Source: Pollenia angustigena (Eukaryota > Arthropoda > Insecta > Diptera > Polleniidae). From it: DNA of 64,000 nucleotides. The stretch spans positions 217,786,208-217,850,207 of the forward strand of contig OV884058.1 in NCBI GenBank assembly GCA_930367215.1. The letters are read 5' to 3'. The notes beneath the pieces are model-generated. The model had not been told where the DNA came from. It made no database searches and was given only the letters and a program-made list of their open reading frames with translations. The position numbers were made by a program, and so were the translations under genes. Position 1 is the first letter of the stretch. Each line of letters begins with the position of its first letter. Positions 44,811 to 57,480 of this stretch are shown one piece after another.

Positions 44811-46196
44811 CAGGGAAACCAGAAATATGCTATAAAAAAAACGTTTTATGCGCATTAAATATGCAGCAAAAACTGGAAAATATGCCCCGAAAAATGTTAA
44901 AAATATGCCCTCAAAATTAAAAATTGCTCATTTGAAGATACAATATTCAACCATTTAATACAGTGATAACTAAGCCCCGAACGCACGCACACAAAGATAT
45001 TATGTGCTTGTGTGCGGTCGCAGAGACTGATGATAGTCTCATGTTTTGAAACGAACAAAGTTGTTATATACATGTGAATTGCCGACCGTGTCTGTGTGAA
45101 AAATACTATTGTTGACTGGCTCGCGAGTCTATGGAGTGGTTATCACTGAATAACAAAATCTAAAAAAAAACCTAAAAAAGGTTAAAATTCATATAAGAGA
45201 TGTTTGCGCCGAATATTATCTAGATATTAACATCCATATGAGTTTTTGTCTTAAAGGGATTTTAGGTACGGTCGCTAAATTGTTAACAAATGTTAACTTT
45301 TAAAAGGATTTTAAAGCTAGTTAAGGATGGGAGCTTTGAGGAAATGTGATTCGATTCGAAAATAATTTAATTTGAAGTAAAATATGTTTGGCACGAATTT
45401 AATTTAAATACCATCGTAATTAGATAGCTTGCGGACACAAAGAGTCTAATTAGGATGTGAATTTATAGACCGATTCTCACCATTTGCATAAACTTCGTCC
45501 ATATTTGATCAAATTATCTACAAAATTGGAACTTGTACTCTGCGCACAAGGCTAACATGGACAGACAACCAGCCAGGCAGATGGATAGACATCGTTAGAT
45601 CACTTTAAAAAGTGATTCTGAGTCGATCGGAATACTAAAAGATTGGTTTAAAAACAAATTGCATAACATTTATTCTTAATAACTGCCTGCTTTGTCTTAC
45701 AATTTTAGAGTAAAAATTAAATGTAGATGTCGAAATTGAAGTAACAGATTTTCGAAAAAAAAAAAATTTTATTTGCTGAGAAAGCTATTGTAGGCATTTA
45801 AAAAAATTGAATATGTATATAAATATGAATTAAAAAGGCAAAATATACGCTTTAAACCTAAAAGAAGCTGCAAAAAGACTCTTTAAACTAAAATATGCCA
45901 AAAAAAAATGCTGCAAACGGTAAAATATGCAAAAATATGCACTAACAAATCGATACCAAAATTCTTAAAAAGCTCTAAACGGATAAATATATTTCAAAAG
46001 ATTTTGTTATTCGTGCTTAATTCCCAGTTTTTATTATTGATAAAAACTGGGAATTAAGCACGAATAACAAAATCTTTTGAAATTAAAATTTTGTATTCCC
46101 AAAAATTGAAATTACTTTTTGATAATAAATATATTGTTTTTGCTTTCATCAGTCGCACAAGCAAAAACATGCAATTGCATATTTCTGGTTTCCCTG
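44811..46196. mobile_element. hAT-like element with CAGGGAAACC ends (copy B)
   Basis: Termini CAGGGAAACCAGAAATATGC and, inverted, CAGGGAAACCAGAAATATGC: a perfect 20 bp match. Exact 8 bp target duplication ATTATCAC (44,803-44,810; 46,197-46,204). Shares its body with 8986-10,073. It contains a GATAGACATCGTTAGATCAC Helitron-like piece and a nested 133 bp insertion. Nonautonomous. Confidence 0.85.
45993..46125. mobile_element. 133 bp foldback MITE nested in a hAT-like element
   Basis: Absent from copy A of the host element. Flanked by TAAATATAT on both sides (45,984-45,992; 46,126-46,134). The core is a palindrome built on GATTTTGTTATTCGTGC / TTAATTCCCAGTTTTTAT and its complement. Related fragments lie at 35,128-35,212 and near 34,376. 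Confidence 0.7.
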
Positions 46197-46366
46197 ATTA
46201 TCACTAAAGCTGGTAAAAAAGAATGCAAACTAATTTATTTGCAGTTTTATTAAGTGATAGTGCACTGCTGATTTAAAGTAAAATTTGCCGAAACAAATAT
46301 TCAAAGTGGTAAGTTATGATGGAATATTAATATTTGCATTAGGGTTAATAAACGTTTTCGTTATCA

Positions 46367-46585
46367 GCCATGTCACAGAGTACAATTCCGTTCGGAACCA
46401 AAGAAGACATTTTTTTTAATTAATAGAAAGTGTATTTTGGTAGATTTTTGGCCTTTCACATACAGAAAACTCCCATTCCGTTAATGAAAACAAAAATTGT
46501 TTCATTCCGAAAAATTTTTTCGTCACTTTCTGAAGCATCAAAATACGGAATAATTTCCGAACGGAATTGTACTCTGTGACATGAC
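46367..46585. mobile_element. 219 bp MITE with GCCATGTCACAGAG ends (copy 2)
   Basis: Near-identical to 14,359-14,598 except for small deletions; ends GCCATGTCACAGAGTACAAT and its inverted counterpart GTCATGTCACAGAGTACAAT. Confidence 0.7.
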
Positions 46586-46589
46586 TGAA

Positions 46590-48290
46590 TAATAGATATT
46601 TTAAATTGATTCAAAATTTTGCTAAAAAAATTTTTCAAGATTTATGGTTAAAATACCTACAAACATATGAATATGGGTTTGACTTAGCGATGTGTTTGAT
46701 AATCGATTATTAATTAGATCGATTTGTGCAAATTTGTGTTGCTGTACAATATTTGAACTCGCACCCATAACGGATGTCACATCAACAAATTCTGAAGTTT
46801 TAAATATTAATAATTTATAAAATAAATATGAAAAAGTGATCATAAAAATAAAAAAATAATAAAAACTAAAACAAAATAAAAATTTGCAAAAAAATCACAG
46901 TCGTCATTAGATTTGTTTATTAAAAACCATTTTAGGCAGTTTTATTTGTTTATTTTTTTTTATTTAGTTCTTTTTTATAACTTTTATTTGCAAAATAAGT
47001 ACTTTTTATATGAAAGGAAAAATAAATAGTAAAAAAGAGAGTGGGGTTGTTTTTAGTTATTTTTGCTTTTACTCACTTCGTTTGTTTTTAGGTTAAGTTC
47101 CGTTTTTTTTTTTGCGTTCTAAAAGGGGGGTTTGTTAATTTTTTTTTTCTGTGATGTAAAAAATTCAGGTGATTTAATCTTGTTTTTCTTTTTTATTACA
47201 CTTCCATGAAAAATTTTTCTCTAATAAAAAAATAGAGAAAGAAAATTTTTTCAAAAACCTTAGTTTTTTACATAATTTTTTCAAAATTAGCAGACTATTT
47301 TAAAAATTAAGTAGGAAAGTTAATTGGATATAAAAATCGTTTTTTTTCTGTCGCTCGTGTAAAAGATAATTTTTTCTTAAAAAGTATTTTTTTAACTTTA
47401 ATTTTGAAATAACTTTCTATAAGTACTAATTTTTTTATTTGAACAGCAAGTAGGTTTTAAGCACAGTTTATTTTTAATTATTTCTACAAACTGTTTTTTT
47501 TTTATTGTAGAATTTTTTATTTAATTATTGTGAGTTGTCTTCGTTTTTCCGTATAAAAATTAGCGCGTTAATCATGCGAATGCTGTAAAATTTTTCAACA
47601 AACTAATTGTAATTTTTATGTAGGGAAAAATCAATCATTTCGTTGCTTCTCTTTTGACCCTTTAATACGCACCTGCGCTGTCTAACTTTTTTGCATTTTT
47701 CTAATTTGACATTTTGTTTTGTAACAAACAAACATACACACCATTTTTTCCAATTGGAAAAAAATGATCTTTTTTTATTTTAAACAAGAAAAATATATAA
47801 CATGTCTTTACTTAATTCATATTTAATATGATTAATATTCACTTTTTCGACCAAAAATAAAAATAAAATAACCCACTTTTTACCTTCTTTCTTCTTTTTC
47901 TTTGGTAAGTACATATGTATGTATGTACGTAGTTTTTTTGTTTTCTTTCCTATTTAAAAAATTTTGTTTTTAGCGAATTTGTTGTTTCTTTCCTTCCTTT
48001 CATAATATTGTATATTTTTTAATGTTTATTGTTATTTTTCCAAACATTTACTAATATTTTAAAATTTTTCTTTTAAAGAAATAATCCGGACAAATTCTTG
48101 TTACGTCTTCTTTTTTTTATATGTTTTTCACACAAGCAGACAGTGCTGCCATTTAAGAAGCTTTGTCCCCAGATTGGGGCTTTAAATATTAGTTTGTGAA
48201 AAATCTTCGCGAGCGGGTATTGCGGGATTTTTGAAAAATTTGGAAATATGTATCACATTTTGTCTAGTAATATAACATAAAAAACGGAAC
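46590..48290. other. Long T-rich low-complexity stretch
   Basis: From about 46,900 to 48,110 the plus strand is dominated by T runs with few G/C bases. No coding frame or repeat boundary was recognised. It could be an old A-rich insertion or intron. Confidence 0.35.
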
Positions 48291-49180
48291 AAATCTAGTT
48301 TACCGACGCAGCTCCAAATAAAAAAAAAAAGTACACAGGGTGATAGAAAATTGAAAAATAAGAAGAAAAAATAAAATAAAAAAGTTGGCGGAAACGCTTA
48401 GTTTTCAAGTTATGGACGTTTTAAGTTTTTATATAAAGGTCCGATTTTCCACTACATTTTTATCGTTATATGGCCAATATTGGTATCATTTCAAAGCTTT
48501 TTACCATATCTTTTTAGATATACAAAATTTATTTGAAAATTACTATCTCTTTACCTCACATTACATTCTTTTTGCATTTTACATCAAAATATTACAGAAG
48601 TGCACCAGGTAAGTATGTAGTTTATTTAAATAAAAGTGTAATACAAACGTCATCAAATTATAAACATGGGCGTCGCAAACGAAAACACTCCTGCATAGCC
48701 GACCTTCGACCGGGCGCAAGGATTTTCTCCTCTGTGGTATAGCAAAAACCGGCTTCGCTAAGTAAAGCTTCTCTGCATAGCCGGCCTTCGGCCGGGCGCA
48801 AAGATTTGCTCCTCTTTGGTATGACAAATACCGGCTTCGCTAACTAAAGCTTCTCTACATAGCCGGCCTTCGGCCGGGCGCAAGTATTTTCTCCTCTATG
48901 GTATAGCAAGAACCGGCTTCGCTAAGTAAAGCTTCTCTGCATAGCAGGCCTTCGGCCGGGCGCAAGACTTTGCTCCTCTTTGGGATAGTAAGTATTGACC
49001 ATATAAAGATAAAAATGTAGTGGAAAATCACGCTTTTATATAAAAACTTAAAACGTCCATAACTCGAAAACTAAGCGTTTCCGCCAACTTTTTTATTTAA
49101 TTTTTTCTTCTTATTTTTTAATTTTCTATCTATCTAGGTACTTTTTTTTTTATTTGGAGCTGCGTCGGTAAACTAGATTT
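48291..49180. mobile_element. 890 bp inverted-repeat element enclosing a GC-rich tandem array
   Basis: Long arms (about 48,291-48,490 and 49,000-49,180) begin AAATCTAGTTTACCGACGCA and pair through GCTCCAAATAAA, GTTGGCGGAAACGCTTAGTT, TATGGACGTTTTAAG and CACTACATTTTTATC. The centre holds four 82 bp units (48,691-48,990) plus about 190 bp of left-specific sequence. No protein is encoded and no clear TSD is visible. Confidence 0.75.
48691..48990 (+). repeat. 82 bp x 4 GC-rich tandem array
   Basis: Each unit has CTGCATAGCCGGCCTTCGGC, a hairpin-forming GCCGGCCTTCGGCCGGGC, then TTTGCTCCTCTTTGG and ACCGGCTTCGCTAA-TAAAGC. Unit starts at 48,691, 48,773, 48,855 and 48,937 give exact 82 bp spacing. The GC content contrasts sharply with the flanks. 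Confidence 0.88.
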
Positions 49181-49396
49181 AAGCCTAAAAAACAATTAAG
49201 TAGGAGCGTTACAAAACTCGTTCGATACAAAATTAAAAATACGATATAAACATTTTTCTATCTTATGGGGCATAAAATGTTATAGGTATATTCAAAAAAC
49301 ATGAAATACTGATGTTCCTTCAGAAAATTTAAACAATTAAACCATTTTTAAATAATTTAGGGGAAAGACATAACCTATGTAAACAAGCCTCAATAT

Positions 49397-49692
49397 CAAG
49401 GCGAATTTACACAAGGTGAACTTATCTTGCTTCGTAAGCAACAGCTGATTACTAACCTTGTGTCAAAATGGTATACCGTCTTGTTGGTTCTGGAGAATCT
49501 TAACTAAATTCTTTAATTTTCGATTAAAATTGTGAAATTTAAAACTTTTTTAAGTTATAAAATTTCAAACAAACACAATTTTATATAAAAACAAAATTAA
49601 ATATTTCTTTGAATTTTTGACACAACGTTAAAATGTTTAACAGTGTTGTTAAACGTTTTCAAAATAAGACCACCTTGTATGAATTCGCCTTG
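49397..49692. mobile_element. 296 bp hAT-like MITE with CAAGGCGAATT ends
   Basis: Left CAAGGCGAATTTACACAAGG, right inverted CAAGGCGAATTCATACAAGG. Exact 8 bp target duplication CTCAATAT (49,389-49,396; 49,693-49,700). A matching left end starts at about 63,591. No coding capacity. Confidence 0.85.
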
Positions 49693-49700
49693 CTCAATAT

Positions 49701-50397
49701 ACAAATACAGAATCAAATTACGTACAATAGTAGGTGATAATACTTAAGAGAATACTTAAGTATTTTTACCATAGCAATCACCCAGTAAATTTCAATTGAT
49801 GATAAACTGAACAGTCACACTAAATAGCGGTAATCGACGCATACACAGTGAACGATGTTCAAGATTTGATTGGTTAATACAAGCGTGGACCATTTGTACC
49901 ACTACAAGTTTAATAGCACACCTAGTTTATCTTATTCTTAATGATTTTTAACAAAGTTAAATTTTGGCCAGTCAGATCAGCAAAATACCCATCTAGGACG
50001 TTTTGACTACGAATTTATATATTTATTTTTTAGAACTTTTCATTATTATTATCTTTTTAAGCTTTTGAAACTATTTTTTGCTCTTCGGCTAATTGCTTAA
50101 ATTTTGAGCAACTTTTCTTAATAATGCTTGACCACTACAACTATTATTGACAAACGAATTTTATATTTAAATTTTGAAAATAACTTTAAAACGTACTCAA
50201 TTAAATAAAGTCAATTACATAATTTTAAAATTGATACAAATTTTTGGATTTACAATATATTGAAATGGGGATTTTTTTGTGCCTTAAAAGTTTAAATTGG
50301 GGACATGTGATCTCTGGCAACACTGCAAGCAAGGCACTTTCACACTGCTGCCAACTTTTTTTTTCAAAGAAAATCGCTAAAAAAGAACTATATATAT
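49701..50397. other. AT-rich stretch, no supported feature
   Basis: No conserved frame or repeat recognised. Confidence 0.3.
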
Positions 50398-51577
50398 TCG
50401 GGTATTCATTTAGTCGAGCTTTTGCTTAATCGCTCGATTAATTAATCGAGGTTTTGGTTTAATCGGTTAATTTTGTTATTAATCGGTTAGCCGATTAATA
50501 AAGCTTTTTTTAAATTAAGTAATTCCAATAAATAGATATGAAAAATTATTTATTATTTAGAGTTTATTATTAAAAAAAAAAAAAACAATAACATAACAAT
50601 TCGTGAACTAAAACGAGCAAACAAATAGATAATTCTTATTCATAAATTTGTAATACATATTTTATTGTTATGTAATACATATTACGTATTTAAAAAAAAA
50701 ATAAACTGTGAGATCATTTTATTAGTATTTTTAGTAGTTTAAGGAGATCTTATAAAATAATCTTTTAGAAAAATAATTTGATTGAAATGTTAGGGATTTA
50801 AGCGACACTTTTCTTTAGTTTTAATAAATTTTTTACTTATCGTAGATATTGGAGGATTCGAAAGCCACCCATAAACTAACAAATATGCTAACTTTACGCT
50901 TATATATTGAGTGGGATATAGAATGATTTTATTGCTAGTGTTGTCTTAGTTTTGCTTGGCCTACTACTTTGGGACATTTTTTATTATTATTTTTGATTTT
51001 TGTTTACCGGCTGGGGAGCCAAAAGTGCGTTATATGGTAAATATATGTATTTTGTAAAAATATACATATGTATTATTTAAGAATTTAATAGAATATCTAA
51101 TCAGGTGTATATATACTTTGTAATATAAAATTGTTTTTGGCCTATGAGGCTTATTATATTACTTGTGAATAAATAAAACAGAATATTGAATTTCTCAGTA
51201 CTTTTTCTCGATTTCTCTAAACATATCAAATCTTGTATTATGCCATTAAAGTCCTGTTTAAATTTTTTAAATTTTTAACACTTCTAATTGTTTGGGTTAA
51301 TTCTGTTGTTGTGTTACTACCGAGAGTTTCTCTTGTTTTCACAAATAACTCATCCTAAAAAAGCTCAGCACAGAACATTCTGCAAAAAAAGTTAATTTCC
51401 AAATTCTTTAATTTCTGTTTTTGTACTGTATTTTAATAATGTATTACTAGAAGGATATATTTTGTACAAAAAAATATTTTCTAAGCACATATGTATCCGG
51501 TTTAATCGAAAAAAGCCCATTTTAAATTAACCGATCAGTTAATCGGGTAGCAATTCATCGGTTAACCGAATCCAATT
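50398..51577. mobile_element. Possible element with subterminal AATCGGTTAA motifs, holding a LINE 3' tail
   Basis: Both ends carry several AATCGGTTAA/CGATTAATCG motifs (50,413-50,500 and 51,497-51,572) in inverted arrangement, as in the subterminal regions of some hAT-like elements. The middle contains a LINE 3' UTR: GGCTGGGGAGCC (51,010), GGCCTATGAGGCTTATTATA (51,140) and a GTGAATAAATAAAA end (51,164-51,177). Boundaries and TSD are not resolved. Confidence 0.4.
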
Positions 51578-51589
51578 TTCATATTGTAC

Positions 51590-52072
51590 CACCAATGACA
51601 TCTATATAATTTGGACGATTTTTCTTTAAAATTATCGCCATGGTCCAACTTAGATTTAAATAAAAAGAAAATTTTGCCCCGCCCACTTTTACGCCCACTT
51701 TTTTTGATTTTCCCAAAAATCAAAAAACGACTCCATCGATTTGACTAATGTTTCATTTAAATGTTCGTATTTATCCATTTTACGTTTTCATCGAATGAAA
51801 AATGTACCAAGCCTACTTTTACGCCCCCTTTTTCTATTAAGCGCATAACTTGACAACGGTTTGACCGATTTGGACGATTTTTTCTTTAAAATCATCGCCA
51901 TGGTCGAACTTTAACGCCCACTTTTTTCGATTCACCTAAAATCAGAAAACGGCTCCATCGATTTGACTAATTTTTCTTTAAAATGTTCGTATCTTTTTAA
52001 GGGATTTTAAAAATCGAACGCAAACATTTTTCCTAATTTGGACAGGACAACGTCTGTCGGGTCAGCTAGTAT
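51590..52072 (-). repeat. Degenerate tandem array with CGCCCACTTTT motif, ending CTAGT
   Basis: Two to three units contain TTTGGACGATTTTT-CTTTA, AAATCATCGCCATGGTC-AA, CGCCCACTTTTACGCCCACT and CTCCATCGATTTGACTAAT. The right boundary reads GACAACGTCTGTCGGGTCAG, then CTAGT. The larger array at 62,648-63,593 is the opposite orientation, starting ACTAGCTGACCCGG. Likely one repeat family; the CTAG terminus would be compatible with a Helitron 3' end, but this is unproven. Confidence 0.55.
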
Positions 52073-52075
52073 AAA

Positions 52076-52215
52076 TATTATGTGCGCTTTCCACAATACA
52101 AATGATTGAACGTAGAGTAAAATTTACATGAAAATCACGCGAAAAACCAAGTGTTTTTCATATAAATTTTACTACGAGTTCAATCACTTTTGTTTTAGAA
52201 AGCACACATTATAAA
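52076..52215. mobile_element. 135 bp hairpin MITE
   Basis: Arms TTATGTGCGCTTTCCACAAT / GATTGAAC / TAAAATTTA and the imperfect complement ending AGAAAGCACACATTATAA. Loop about 20 bp. Confidence 0.6.
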
Positions 52216-53448
52216 TCAGTAGGTAAGTTGCAAAACTCGTTCGTTTGTTTTTGTGTTTCCTTTTAAGAATATATTTCTTAAAAAATAAATGGGCTTAATT
52301 TAAAACAAAATTGTATTTAAAAATTCTTATTTTTGTTTACAAAATAACTGATAAAAACTACCAATATGAGTTTTTTCTTTATTGGTAGCGTTTTTAAAAT
52401 GAAATTTGCTCTTTATAAATCTTTTCTCTTGTTTAATCAAACGAGTTATCACAACAGTTAGTGTGAACGCCTTGAAAGTGATTTTTTGAATGTGTGGTTG
52501 CAGGGTAAGATATCACAAATTGCGTGTGTGGTCAGTAGTGGGATGATTTGATTTGTTCTTATACATATATAAATTGGTTCCTTTGGCTCCTATAAGGAAC
52601 ATAGAGCTCATTTTTATAATATGAACAGGATAAAAAATATGTTTAACAGAGTAACACATCCAAAAGTTATTGTCTTAGAAAGAAAGTTTCTTTTGGATTT
52701 AGCATCCCGCTAAAAGCGCTTATACCGCATTTGACCGTTGTTATAAAAATCAAGCTAAAAAATCGTCGTCTGAATCCCATATGTGTAAAAGTATTCATAT
52801 AGTTCATACTATGTAAACCAAGTACCTATAATAACGAACACAATAATCATTTTATTATTTTTCAAGAAGATTGAAATCAGAATGATGTAGGAAACTAGTT
52901 TTTTGATAAATTTTTTCATAACGTTACTTTAATTTAGAAACGACGTATCTAACATATAATTTTTTTAAGTTTGAGACATAAAACATGATAAAAAAAAAAC
53001 TATTTTAAAAAGTCGCAATTAAAGTAACTATACTTTTTTTGTTAATTAAAAACTATAGCATTAAGATTCATTAGACCGTAGTTAATATTTTGTCTGAATT
53101 AAATTCGATACAGCATTTACATAAAGAAGATTTCTTTGCTTTGTTGTTATTAAATTATGGTATACAAAAATATGTTCCACATTCGCCGACGAATGAGGTA
53201 TACACAATATACCTTTGGCAATTCATTTATTTTGTTTTTCAGCACCTCAACCCTAGACCAAAAAGCTTCAAAGTTAAATGTTTAAAATTTTTAAAGTGTA
53301 CTTTACATGTCATTGGAGTATTTCAGCACTTTTGCAATTAAAGTAGTATTGAAAAAAGTACAATTATTGCTTTATCATACCTGCTTCAAATTTGGGACAC
53401 AGTAATATGTTATTTTCAAATTCTTTACTGGCAATACTGCTACAGTTA
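52216..53448. other. Upstream region of the valyl-tRNA synthetase gene
   Basis: No repeat or coding frame could be supported. Short open frames (for example 53,090-53,341) show no domain. The last few hundred bases presumably include the promoter of the downstream gene. Confidence 0.35.
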
Positions 53449-53456
53449 CAGCTGTT
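53449..53456 (+). promoter_or_regulatory. CAGCTGTT E-box-like core-promoter motif
   Basis: CAGCTGTT lies 47 bp before the start codon of the valyl-tRNA synthetase gene. This octamer matches the E-box-like motif common in Drosophila housekeeping promoters. No TATA box is evident. Position fits a short 5' UTR, but a single short motif is weak evidence. Confidence 0.3.
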
Positions 53457-53502
53457 GTATCATTCTCTGATACCGTAATAATTTTACAAATATATTAAAA
53501 AA

Positions 53503-56500
53503 ATGATTAAATTTTTAGAAATATTACGAAATTCAAATAAACAAAAATATATAAGATATGAATATACCATAAATTACCAAAGCCGGCAGCGATGGACTTC
53601 AAATTTGGGTAATGACACATTCAATTTCATTGATAAAAACCAAAGTGAAAAAATGTTTTTACTAATAAACAGCCAATTTAGCATCGGGTTATCAGCCAAA
53701 ACTGGTGGAAATTTATAAATGTAAAAAGAGTATTCCACAGTCAACTTCCAAGGCGAAAGGCAAGTGTAAACCGGGCACATTTCGTATGCTGCTGCCACCA
53801 CCAAATGTTACTGGAAATTTACATCTGGGTCATGCTTTAATGGCGACGGTGCAGGATGTTATTTGTCGTCAAAAACGTCAAATGGGTTATGAAGTATTAT
53901 GGATACCCGGAACAGATCATGCCGGTATTGCAACTCAAGTGGTAGTGGAGAAGAAATTGTTAAAAGAAAAAGGAGTAACTAGACATCAAATTGGGCGCGA
54001 AGAATTTTTAAAAGAAGTATGGAAGTGGAAACAAGAAAAAGGTTGTGCCATAACAGATGATTTGCGTAAGTTGGGGTGTTCGTTATCATGGGATCGAGAG
54101 TACTTTACAATGGACAAGGTTGGATAAAACTTTATTTAATTGAAAATTGTTATAAAATGATTAATTTTTAAGCGTCAGGCGTATGCAGTCAATGATGCCT
54201 TTATACGCCTTTTTGAAGAGGGTCTAATGAGACGAAAGGAGTCTCTAGTCAATTGGTCTTGTGCCTTAGGATCTGCCATTTCTGATATTGAAGTGGAAAC
54301 GGTGGACATTAAAGGTGCTACGGAAATTGCTGTACCCGGCTATGACAAAAATATCACGTTTGGCCGTATTTACGATATCAATTATAAAGTTTTTGGAAGT
54401 GACAATGAAACAATAACAGTGTCTACAACCAGACCAGAAACTTTATTAGGTGATGTGGCTGTAGCTGTGCATCCCACCGATGAGCGTTATAAAAAGTATC
54501 GTGATATGTCGGAGGTTCTGTTATGGCATCCTTTCCGGGAAGAACCTATTCCACTGGTATTCGATGTAACGGTTGATCCTGAATTCGGTACTGGTGCTGT
54601 TAAAATCACTCCAGCTCATGACCGCAACGATTTCGAATTGGCCACAAGGCACTTTCTTAAAGCTAAACAAGTATTCACCCCCACGGGTGTAATTAGTCAG
54701 GAATACAAACAATTTGCTCAATTGCCACGCTTTAAGGCTCGTGAAAAAATTCTACAAAAACTGGGAGAGTTGCAACTTTTGAAATCTGTTCGAGATCACG
54801 TCATGCAATTGCCAATATGTTCGCGATCTAAAGACGTTATCGAATATATGTTAAGGAAACAATGGTTCTTACACTGCCAGCCTATGGCTGATGGGGCTTT
54901 GGCGGAAGTTTTAAGCGGCCGTTTACAGATTATACCAGCTAATTTTGAAATTGATTGGCAAAAATGGTTGGAAAATTGTCACGATTGGTGTGTATCACGT
55001 CAGTTATGGTGGGGTCATCAAATTCCTGCTTATAAGGCAGTGGACAACTTAACAAATGAATCCACTTGGGTAGCAGCTCATTCTAATGAAGAAGCTTTTA
55101 ATAAAGCACAACTTGTTTTAAATTCATCCTCAATTAAAGTAACTCAGGACTTAGATGTCTTGGATACGTGGTTTTCTTCAGCTTTGCTACCATTCTCCGC
55201 TTCAAACTGGCCTTCAGAAGAATTCAGAAAAGATTATCCTTTGGATGTTTTGGAAACTGGTCATGATATTTTATTTTTTTGGGTTGCCAGAATGGTAATG
55301 TTGGGTTTAAAATTGACTGGTACGGCTCCATTTAAAAAAGTACTTTTAAATGGAATAGTCTGTGATGCACATGGTCGTAAAATGTCCAAGAGTCTTGGAA
55401 ATGTGGTGACGCCTCAGCAAGTTGTACAAGGAGCATCTCTAGAGGTAAATTTTATGGATAGGCTTAAAACTGGTATAAAGGTTTAATATAAAAGAGCTTA
55501 TCGATAGGTTTTCTATTGGAAAAAGTTTAAGGATTATAATTTTAAATGATAGTTTTTTTTAATTAAATCAAGTTCCATGTTTTTAACTTAGTCGTTACAA
55601 GAGGACGTAAAAACTTTCTACAAAGCGGGCCTCTTAAGTGCTGCAGAATTACAAAAATCTCTAAAAGGTTTGCAACGTTTGTTTCCCAAAGGTATTCTAG
55701 AATGTGGTACTGATGCTTTACGCTTTACCCTGTGTAGTCACAACATTAAAAGTCATTTTATCAATTTTGATGTTAATGAGTGTCACACCAACAAACTGTT
55801 TCTTAATAAAATATGGCAAGCTACAAGATTTACCTTAGGAGCAGGAGAACGTTTAAAAATGCCTTTAAACGAAGTGGAATCAATGAATAATGTACCTTTA
55901 ACAAAATGGGATTCTTGGATTTTAAGTCGTTTGGCCGAAACATTAAAACTTTGCAATGAAAGCTTTCAAAACTATAATTTACATGCTGCCACACATGCTT
56001 TGAAACAATTTCTGTACAATAACTTATGTGATGTGTATTTGGTAAGTTTGATTATTTGTATTTTTTTTTTTCTGAAATTTGTTGTAATTCAGATGTTAAT
56101 TTAGGAAACCTGTAAAACTAATATTAATTTACAAAAATCCGAAGGTTATATACACTGTGCTACCTTAGCCTCAACTTTAAGTTGGTCTTTACAGGCCATG
56201 AGTCCTTTTACGCCATTTATAAGTGAAGAGCTATTGAAATATTTACCTCAAAACATCGAAATGGATTTGAATAAGTTTCACAATCCTCAATTAGAACAAG
56301 AAATTAATGCTATTTTGGATATTTGTCAAAATGTTAGACAACTTAAGAGTTATCATACTATATCAAAAAAACACGATCCTCAATTAAGACTTTTCGCCCA
56401 TAACGAAGAAGCTTTGTCATTCTTACGAGATCATGTGCAAGAAATACAAGCTTTAACTTTAGTCAGTGGAGTGCATTTGGAAATGTTAAGTGAAAATTCA

Positions 56501-57187
56501 AAATCAAATAAGAAATTTAATTTTTTTTCAACTGCTGGTCATTTATGTAGTTTCGGTGAGTGAGTTTGATGTAATTTCTAGAGTTTTAAATGCATAAATA
56601 TATAATTTTTTTAAATGTAATTTTTTTTTTAGAAATTTTAACAAACGATTCTTATAATTCTAATGCATATAAGACAACATCAACAAATAAGATAAATAAC
56701 AAAAAATTGCAAAAACTGGAATCTGATTTAACACGTTATCAAATGCGTATGGAAAATGAAGGCTTTCTTAAGTCCGCAAGTGTAGAAGTACAAGAGAAAC
56801 ATGCTCAAAAGGTAAATTATTAAATACTTTTAGTTTATATTAACAGCCGTACTGACAATAAAAAAAAAAAACAAGATACTGAAAAATCATAGGCGAGATA
56901 TACTTTCTAGAATTATATTCCTTTATTTTAAAACAATTTTTTATATAAAGTATTTTTTAAAGTGTGTGGTTAAATTATTTTTTACAAGCCCAGGTGATTC
57001 TACTCAAAAAGTATCGAAATATCGTCAACAAATAAAAATAAAATATATTTTCACTACAGACCTCGACTTTACAACTTTAAATTTTAAATATATTGTTTTA
57101 TATCATTTTCTTTTGCTCTTATTTTATTTATTTCAGATCCAACAGTTGGTGGTAGAAATTGAAAAAATTAAGTCCATTGCGAGTTGA
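53503..57187 (+). CDS. ValRS-m: Mitochondrial valyl-tRNA synthetase, seven exons
   Basis: Class I aminoacyl-tRNA synthetase charging mitochondrial tRNA-Val. Exons by frame and splice sites: 53,503-53,608; 53,673-54,118; 54,173-55,444; 55,592-56,041; 56,105-56,555; 56,633-56,811; 57,137-57,187 (TGA). Introns are 64, 54, 147, 63, 77 and 325 bp, all GT-AG; joined length is 984 codons. The Lys/Arg-rich, acid-poor start ([19 protein letters not shown]) suggests a mitochondrial presequence, and the short N-terminus lacks the GST-like extension of cytosolic enzymes. The ATP site shows [15 protein letters not shown] (HLGH at 86-89) and [11 protein letters not shown] (KMSKS at 587-591). Exon 3 contains the editing (CP1) domain, with [11 protein letters not shown] and [17 protein letters not shown]; the anticodon-binding domain follows ([13 protein letters not shown]). 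The last two exons encode the C-terminal coiled coil. The second intron has a non-consensus donor (GTTGGA). No breaks. Confidence 0.93.
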
Positions 57188-57300
57188 TTTTGTATGTATA
57201 TTTAATTAAATAACACTATTGTTTGATTGTTTTTATTACAAAAATATTAATAATAATGAATTATTAATTAAAACTGTTACATCTTACATTAAAATTTTAA

Positions 57301-57306
57301 AATAAA
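57301..57306 (+). terminator. Poly(A) signal of the valyl-tRNA synthetase gene
   Basis: AATAAA lies 114 bp after the stop codon and repeats as AATAAATAAATAAA. It is the first such hexamer downstream. Confidence 0.5.
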
Positions 57307-57383
57307 TAAATAAAAAACTATAAATTGCTATAAAAATAGCTACTTAATTTAAGTGCAATCTTTTTGTTTTGTTCCACTTTTTG

Positions 57384-57389
57384 TTTATT
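57384..57389 (-). terminator. Poly(A) signal of the CUB-domain gene
   Basis: AATAAA on the minus strand (TTTATT on plus), about 92 bp past the stop at 57,481. It lies within about 80 bp of the other gene's signal, so the two convergent 3' UTRs nearly meet or overlap. Confidence 0.5.
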
Positions 57390-57480
57390 AAATCGTCTTA
57401 AAGCTCTCAACCTATAAATTCCTCAGTCATTCTACAAATAAAAAATAATTGCTAATCAATTTTTATCCTATTTGTATCTA

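Noticed and set aside
53090..53341. 83-codon frame upstream of the valyl-tRNA synthetase
   Set aside because: No ATG at the nominal start (TTG), no recognisable domain, AT-driven composition.
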